A stretch of 64,000 nt of DNA from Sorghum bicolor. Its lineage: Eukaryota > Streptophyta > Magnoliopsida > Poales > Poaceae. The stretch is taken from contig NC_012870.2 of assembly GCF_000003195.3 (NCBI RefSeq), positions 38,407,491 through 38,471,490 of the forward strand. The letters run 5' to 3'. Of this stretch, positions 57,481 through 64,000 are shown one piece after another. How positions within the stretch are numbered: position 1 is the stretch's first letter; each line of letters opens with the position of its first letter. Both the position numbers and the translations under genes were made by a program. Under the pieces are notes generated by a model. The model did not search any database. It saw only the letters and a list, made by a program, of their open reading frames with translations, and was not told where the DNA came from.

Positions 57481-58160
57481 TCAGTTGTCCTGGGATTCGC
57501 TGGATGGTGTAGTCGGTGATTCCGGCAGCGCCTGCTCTTCATGTATAACTATCTTCTCTTTCCACACCTGACTCGGTGCTACGGTCTCCTGAGGACAGTT
57601 ATGTTCAAGTTGTATGTCTTCAGACCTTACAACTTCTCCTTCATAGTCTACCCATCTGTCCTTGATGATTTGCCTCCTCTGGTTGCGGTTGCGTCGTCGT
57701 CTTCTTGTCCTGACCTGCTTAGAGTCTTCAACTATATAGTTAGGGTCAGTAAAACAGTGGCGTACCTTCTCTGAGGGGAAGTGCATGTGGACTTCTCTGG
57801 TTCCAATGTATATGATTGCTTTAATGGTGCTAAAGAACGGTCTTCCAAGGATGATGGGTGGATCGTACTCGTCTTCTCCCATGTCAATAACCTTCAATCT
57901 TTCAGAATGTCTGATCTGCCATCTGGAGCTGAATGTATGTTGGTTGTAGGGACATGGTTCCATGCATGAGCTGATAAGTGATTGCGGCCATTATGTTGAT
58001 GTCAGATCCGGTGTCGTAGAGTGTCTTCTCAAAAGAATATCCGTTGATTGTGCACTTGATGCTTGGGACACCAGGGTCGTCCTTCTTGATCAAGAAAGGT
58101 GACTTGAGTTGACGATCTTGACCTCCTTGAGCTGTAGTGACCATCTTAGCTGACTCGGTA
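57481..58160 (-). pseudogene. Element D second retropepsin-like domain, frameshifted
   Basis: The N-terminal half has KTLYDTGSDINIMA with an intact Asp-Thr-Gly-Ser active site, then YIQLQMADQTF. Near 57910 the frame changes, and the C-terminal half continues in another frame as VIDMGEDEYDPPIILGRP, followed by an Arg/Lys tract and an acidic tail. Same layout as the remnant in element G. About 60 bp present in G between the halves are missing here. Confidence 0.65.
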
Positions 58161-58205
58161 CACATTTGCTTGTTCTTGTTCCTCCTATTGGTCCTCTTCC
58201 TTGGT

Positions 58206-58680
58206 TCATGTCGGGATTGCTCTGGGATTTGTGTAGTCTTGTTTCTTGAAGGAAAACATCTCCTTCTTCCCCTTGATGTAGAAACTGATCTTGGCAGCAT
58301 TAGCGTAGATGTTAGCTCCCGAGGTGTTCAGGAATGGCCTCCCTAGGATGATGGGTGCCCTCTCATCAGTATCAGTCTCTATCACCACGAAGTCTGCTGG
58401 AGCGTATAAGGTACCAACTCGGACGTAGAGGTTCTTCAATATTCCCTTTGGGAAACTTAGTGTCTGATCTGCAAGCTTCAAACACATGGTTGTTTCTAGG
58501 AAAAGATGTGTAAAGAATTTTTCATAGAGTACCCTGGGCATAATGTTGACGCTTGGAGCCAAAGTCGCAGAGTGCTTCTAGGAAGTCCACCATGCTGATG
58601 GAGATAGGGATGATGGGGCGTCCTGGATTGTCTCTCTTGACCGGCAGAAGGTCAGTAATTACTTCCACAATGGGGTTACT
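58206..58680 (-). pseudogene. Element D first retropepsin-like domain, broken at the active site
   Basis: The upstream part reads EALCDFGSK and the downstream part continues in another frame as SVNIMPRVLYEKFF, so one frameshift lies exactly at the Asp-Phe-Gly active site. The rest (LADQTLSFPKGI, then APIILGRPFLNT) resembles the protease of element C. It is followed by the second, different protease-like domain. Confidence 0.6.
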
Positions 58681-60410
58681 CCAGTAGTTGTGTCCTCATG
58701 CATCTCAGGGCAGTGTTTCCATGAGTGTCCAGTATCTCCAGTGTGTTTGTGCTCGTAGATCTAGGTTTTTCACTTGGTGGAGTCTGGGAGTTGAAAAACT
58801 CCTTCATATGTTGCTCGAAGTGTACCTACTCATAGAGACAAGGCAGAGATCAAGTGCATGGGCCCTGTTGGTAGAAAACACCAACAGAACCAAAAGTGTA
58901 TTTGTTCTTCTCTAACCTTAAGCATAGTGAGCAAGAAAAAGTTAATGGATAATAAGATCATGAGTATAACATTTAAAACATTTGTCAGATCAAATCGCTC
59001 AACCTAATGGAAAGATAATCTATCTATATTTATGTTGTTTTTTTTATAAAATATATCCTCCAAAGATTGAGTGTGCAACATTTTAGCTCATATGATTAAG
59101 AGTGTGGGATCACAAAGCTGGAAGGACTAAACATATTGAATCAATTGGGTTGGTTAATCTAGAGTTCTAAATCATACATGTTTGTCTCTTTATTTATGTG
59201 AACGCCAGAACCAAGGAGAAGCTTTATAAAAGTGATAGTCAAGTACCACCTTACTTGAAGAGTGATGGTACAGAATCACCTTGTGGAAGCTTTCCTTTCT
59301 TAGCGGTTGTGCATCGTGTTTGTGGCAGCCTCCATGGATCATCTCTTGTGAGCTATGCCTTCCTTGTGTAAATTGTTAAACTTCATGTGTGTCTCTCTTT
59401 GTCTCCAATGTGAGTTTATCTCAGGACTTCCCAGGTCGATATTGAAAGTTTTCCTGCAGGGGTTAGTCCAACAAAATATACCAATGTCTACACAAGCAGT
59501 TTTTAGTTCAATAACCAAACTAGACTCCATGTCTAATTAGATTAAGGAAGGCTGTTTAACCTAAGCACCATGCTTAATTTAGAAACCAATAAAAGTATGT
59601 ACAGTACTTCCAAACTAACACTTACTAGGATAAACAAACGTAGCGTGATGGCTTTTATAGAGATCTACTCAAGTGGAGATGAAGTAGTGTGATTACTACT
59701 TAACAAATTGAGCATGTCTCAAAGGTTGGGACAACCAACATAGCAACATGGCAAATGATGTTTTTATATAAAGTACTCCCCCAAGCTTGAATTTTGCAAA
59801 ATTCAAGTTTGGATGAATTTAATTCAATGTTGTATGATGATTGGTTGTACATACCTTGTGCTTGTCATTCATCCGATCTTCTTGCTCCAATCCTAGAAAG
59901 GTTAGTGACAAGAATACCCGAAGGAATTTTTTTACAATTATCCTTATATGCTCAATACACAAGGTAGTGTTGCAAATAATTAAAAGCTTATGTTACGATC
60001 TGATCAGGTCTTGTTTTAGGACACTAAGCTTGTCCTTGGGAAACCATCAATTTATGTCGGTGAAGTGGTTTCCCCTCCAACGCTGACCTATATCAAGATC
60101 AACTCAGCGAGATCTGCAATATTTAATATAGACATATGCATCGACAACCACCCTTTCAAAGTTTTTATGAATAGAAAGGAAGAGTGGGTTGGAGATCTCG
60201 AATGTGGTGATGTTGGAGAGACCAATGGATTGTGAAGATGTTGCCTATGAGCATGGAGTAAATGAAGTGGCTATGAAATAAATTCCATGCTCATTAATGC
60301 TTAGAGTGAAATTCATGTGGTATGGTGAAAGTGATAAGGTGAGTGTGGTAAAAAAAGAAAAGAAAAAGGATACACGGACGACTTGGTTCGAAACTAGCAC
60401 AGCTACCGTT
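58681..60410 (-). other. Leader and gag-equivalent region of element D, no recognisable gene
   Basis: About 1.7 kb of mostly AT-rich DNA where gag would be expected. I find no capsid motif in any frame. A polypurine-tract-like ACTCCCCCAAGCTTGA at 59774-59789 resembles the LTR-adjacent tracts, which may mean this segment was assembled from pieces of related elements. Confidence 0.4.
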
Positions 60411-60427
60411 CCCCGGCAACGGCGACA
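60411..60427 (-). promoter_or_regulatory. Primer-binding site of element D (tRNA-Asp, one mismatch)
   Basis: On the minus strand TGTCGCCGTTGCCGGGG, one substitution from the tRNA-Asp site seen in element C, 7 bases from the LTR. The change hits the third base, next to the conserved TG. Confidence 0.8.
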
Positions 60428-60434
60428 GAAAGCT

Positions 60435-61714
60435 TGTTGGGTATTTTAAACGCAAACAGAAAAAATCCGCAAGCGCACGGATACCGATGTAGCCTTCACC
60501 CGGGAGTACTCCAGAGTATCGATTTTCCACAGGGAACGTGAGTGTACTAATTCAGATCCAAGATCGCCCAAGGATAACTATATGATTATTTTTGGTGGGA
60601 AGAGAGTAAGTTTCCTGAGAGTTCTCTAGTTGATCTAAGAATCAAGAATTACTTCAAGGTTATCTATTTCGGGACATCAGAACACTAACCACAGAAAGAG
60701 ATGAGAAGGGGGCTAGGAAGCTCCGACTACGGTCCTACAAACACCGATCCGAACGTGGTGGAATATGTCGACCGTTAGGGCTGTCACTACCCTAGGGCTA
60801 CCACAACAATCTGCAGGATTGAGTGCAATTCCAGGTAATTGCAAGACTAAACACCACGTCTAATCTATTAATTACTACTCTAATGTTTCAAAGATTAGAG
60901 CACTTGATGCAAGCGGGAATCCAATAAATAACTTGAATGTAAATAAAAGTAATTAGAGAACTCAGGAGTTATGAATTGAAGAACCTGGAGAACGATGAAG
61001 AACGAACCAGATGCTGCAAAAGTACATTGTTGAGGAAGATCCGACAGATCCGGCTCCTCCTCCGCTCTCCTCTTCTCTCTCCCTATTTTCTAGATTACAA
61101 CTAGAACTAACTAGAACTAGAACTAGAGGAACTAGAACTAGAACTAGATGAACTAGAACTAGATCTAGATGAACTAGAGGTAGAACTAGAAGAACTAGAG
61201 AGATCCTCTCTACTTGGATGAAGAATTGAAACCCTAGCTTTGATTCTGTAGAAGAGGTATGATTTCCAGGGGCCAGGGGGTCTGGTTTTATAGTCCCTTC
61301 AAGTGAATATGGGCCGTTGGATCAAACCGACATTAATCGCACGGTTTTTCTTGATCCTTTAGGTCGGTGGAGCATAATCCGCGAAACGTGTCCTGATTGG
61401 GCACTGTACCTGGGCGGGCGCCCAGGAGAGTTGGGCGGGCGCCCTGCCTCCGAGCCCGATTGCCTTCCCGTTCGTTCCCGTGGCTTCTGGAGTCTTCTAG
61501 ATGATAGAAAATTGCACGACACGTTAATATCTCTATGTAAACCCGACGTGTGGGCCTTTCTTCCGTATTTCCTGATAACCCCCTGCAGAAATAGACAAAC
61601 TCCAAAACTTGTGGAATTCTGTCAGATAAAACCCTAAGTCTAGGTGTTGGTTGCATTTGGATCCTTTTCTATGATTAGTTGGTGGTTAAATGTGAGCATT
61701 AAGGACCGTCAACA
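60435..61714 (-). repeat. 5' LTR of element D (1,280 bp)
   Basis: In plus view TGTTGGGTATTTT to CGTCAACA. TATA box 61285-61292. Two GGGCGGGCGCCC copies (61412-61423, 61433-61444). An AACTAG-type minisatellite lies at 61090-61200. Confidence 0.92.
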
Positions 61715-61719
61715 GGTCC

Positions 61720-64000
61720 CCCGCACACCGCACTTCCTCCGGTAGTGCGCACTATATACTTGCCGGTCTTCCGGCCTGAGTCATACTACTCGGCTTCGCG
61801 GTCGGAACGAGTTATCCGGCCAACTAAGTGTTAGGCATGTGTTCAACATGACAAGAGGACGTACAACGATCGGTCCTTAGCTGCCACAGACGGAGTTACT
61901 ACAAACTTGCAAAACTCCGCCCGGCTTAAGTCAAATTAATCAGGTTCCATCCACGATAGCACATATAGACCATCGTGATCCGACATAACCCTATATCGCG
62001 CAGGTGACAGGAAATCACCCGACTTCTACCGATTAAGCATGGCTAAGCTGCTACTCGATCCTAGCTCTACAACCAGTGTGTGGTGAGTTATCTGGAAAAG
62101 GATGGAGTAAAATGCAGCAAAGGTTTCATCACAACTCCTATACTTAATGCACCAATAGATATAACGTATTAAGTAAACTTTCGAAAGTAAAGGGAGACTT
62201 AGAATGCTCCGGGGCTTGCCTTTCACGAACGAAGCTGGCTCGTGACTTGGGCACTCAACTTCTTCTTCTGGCTCCTCGGGTCCGACTTGCTGGACCTCCA
62301 CCTCCTAGCTGCCCTCCTGACCTTCGGGATTCACTTGCAGATCGAAGGAGACTGCCACGTCCGATGCACCTATTGCATGCTCGGTGAATAAGAAGGTGTG
62401 CATACACAAGAATGAATGCTTGACAACATAAGTAACTCACTGGACACTCATTTACGGAGTACCCTGCTATAACAAGTTCTCACAAGTTAACAAGTTAACT
62501 TAGCCCAAAACCTATCATGATAGCCTATAACAGCAAGCAACATAGAACGGAAGTAGCTCAGTAAACAGATCATAACTATTACCACAAGGATCCAACAAAC
62601 ATGGGTGAGGACATTCTGGAAAGCTTATAAAATTGTCTACAAATCATATTTAAACATCACAACAAGATTCATATATTAAACCAGTCATTTAAACAAAGTT
62701 CCAGGTTCTGTCCCAGAAAAACAGAGAGCACCTATTTCTGGAACCTAACTTGGAACAGCCATAACTTTTAAGCTACTGGACCAAATGATCCAAAATTTAA
62801 ACCACAGCTAGTTCAATAAGTTTACAACAACTTTGATGTAGACAAGTTTCCCAAAAAAGCAAGTTATCATTAAGCAAAAGTTAAATTACTCCCTTGCTGT
62901 CCTGAACAGCCTTTACCCCTTTAATTAATTATTTGATGACATAACCAAAACATAAACCATGCCAACCACATGGCTTATGATCACAAGCATATCACAAGGT
63001 TACCAGAACACCAGATGATAACCCCCAACATTTACTTAATCAAGGCATTTATTAATCAATTCTAGAAAAGAGCATAATTACAAGATACTAGTCAAAGTGC
63101 CCAGAAAAATCTACAAAAATTACAGAAGCACAATTATAGCATCAAAGCATCACCAGAGAAATTACAGAGCAATTGCACATACCAAATTAAAGATATACAT
63201 TTAACATGTATCTAGGTGCTTATTTCATAAATTGGAAAACATGACTTATATGGTGTCAAACAACAGATTTTAGATTAATTACATATGGGAAATACCATAA
63301 ACAGGTTTACTACCAAAATAGAGCACCAGCATAAACACCAATTATTTTATATAATTTAATCAAGGAAACAAGCCACATTTCAATCATAAATTACATATCA
63401 AAGTTGCATTACTCCAAAAATCATGAAATATTTATCATAGCATTCTAGTATCACACAGAGGCAACCATAAAATTTTCAGAGCAAACTAAGCAGTATAACA
63501 AGAGATATGAATTTACCCATGAAAAACAAGATTAAATCATTCATAAATATTTTCTCAGAAAACATGGTTCATTTTATATTTTTATTAAAAACTAGCCATC
63601 TCAAGGATTACCACAAAATTGATTTCACAATTTTTGGATCTCAGAAACAGGAGATATGATTTTTGCAAAAACAGCTCAAACCCTAATTAAAACAAAGGAG
63701 AAGGAGAGACTGACAGAGGGGACCCGCGAGTCAACGGATCCCACATGCCAGCGCCCCGAGAGCAGAGGCGCGACTTGACCACCAGAGATCTCGTCGACGG
63801 CGAGGTCTCGGCGCTGGCCAAGGGCACCATCATGCTCTCCACTGCATTCCGCATCGAGCGGTACCCGAAACCCTAACTCTACTGGACTCTAGGCACCTCG
63901 CCCTCGCTTATGGCGGCATGGCGGTGGTGCGCGGCCGACCGCCGACATCTCTGGCCAGAGACAGAGCGGAAGAGGATGCGGACGAGCATCAGCATGACCT
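61720..64000 (-). repeat. 5' LTR of element F, part after element D, open at the window end
   Basis: It continues the LTR at the point matching 42460 in the partner and aligns to about 44740 at the window end. The GC-rich island starts near 63715. Roughly 1.1 kb of the LTR should lie beyond 64000. Confidence 0.92.

Larger units (their letters stand above)
54081..61714 (-). mobile_element. Element D: non-autonomous Athila-like element inserted in the 5' LTR of F
   Basis: LTRs 54081-55338 and 60435-61714, flanked by the perfect duplication GGTCC (54076-54080, 61715-61719). The interior carries a tRNA-Asp-type primer site, two decayed protease-like domains and a long 3' untranslated region, with no gag, RT, RNase H or integrase that I can recognise. 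By eye the LTRs differ at about 25-30 positions (about 2 percent) plus a 22-bp deletion. Confidence 0.92.
41460..64000 (-). mobile_element. Element F: older Tekay-type chromovirus, 5' LTR running off the window
   Basis: On the minus strand: 5' LTR (starts beyond 64000, interrupted by element D, ends at 53079), primer site, leader with a hAT insertion, ORF1 (51709-50624), gag-pol-chromodomain (50262-45919), polypurine tract, 3' LTR (45876-41460). Six in-frame stops inactivate gag-pol. The first 300 bp of the two LTRs differ at about ten positions by eye, so F is older than D and E. Confidence 0.92.

Noticed and set aside
1..64000. Host protein-coding genes, rRNA or tRNA genes
   Set aside because: Every supported coding region belongs to a transposable element; no host exon or structural RNA was recognised.

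Overview
This window is repetitive DNA from a large plant genome, almost certainly a grass. It shows nested LTR retrotransposons of the Tat, Athila and Tekay lineages, Tat elements carrying the spliced antisense gene common in grass elements, and tRNA-Asp and tRNA-iMet primer sites. I find no host gene. A panicoid grass and a pericentromeric or other heterochromatic location are inferences. Two 100-N assembly gaps are present (8345-8444, 23471-23570).

Layout, left to right. A (1-10937, minus) is a Ty3/gypsy Tat-lineage element with one LTR in view. It has gag-PR-RT-RH-second RH-INT on the minus strand and a multi-exon gene on the plus strand. G (10987-15327, minus) is a non-autonomous Athila-like element cut by B. 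B (15328-16498 and 40352-41459, minus) is a second Tat-like element. It is split by C and then cut by F inside its own antisense gene. C (16499-40351, minus, TSD ACTCC) is an Athila-like element with an intact gag-protease ORF, no reverse transcriptase, and a third ORF with its own apparent promoter. E (20231-34524, plus, TSD ATTAC) is a very young Tekay-type chromovirus with 4.0-4.2 kb LTRs, inserted in frame inside C's third ORF. F (41460 to beyond 64000, minus) is another Tekay-type chromovirus. D (54081-61714, minus, TSD GGTCC) is a non-autonomous Athila-like element inside F's 5' LTR. A Stowaway-type MITE (38464-38698) sits in C and a small hAT element (52134-52676) sits in F. The nesting is G containing B, B containing C and F, C containing E, and F containing D. 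By-eye LTR divergence agrees with this order.

The best candidate for an undescribed system is in the Tekay elements. Each carries an extra ORF between the primer site and gag, with a coiled coil and an acidic tail. In E the first 22 residues of this protein closely copy the histone H3 tail, including the K4, K9 and K14 positions. The same element's integrase ends in a chromodomain, the module class that reads methylated H3. In F the corresponding protein has a different, dsRBD-like N-terminus. In both elements the ATGs of the extra ORF and of gag sit directly behind 3' splice-site sequences, so alternative splicing probably selects which protein is made.

The gag-pol genes of A, E and F are each one continuous frame broken by stop codons. 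All eleven sense-strand stops seen (A, C, E, F) are TAG or TGA and none is TAA, as expected from deamination of methylated CAG and CGA codons.
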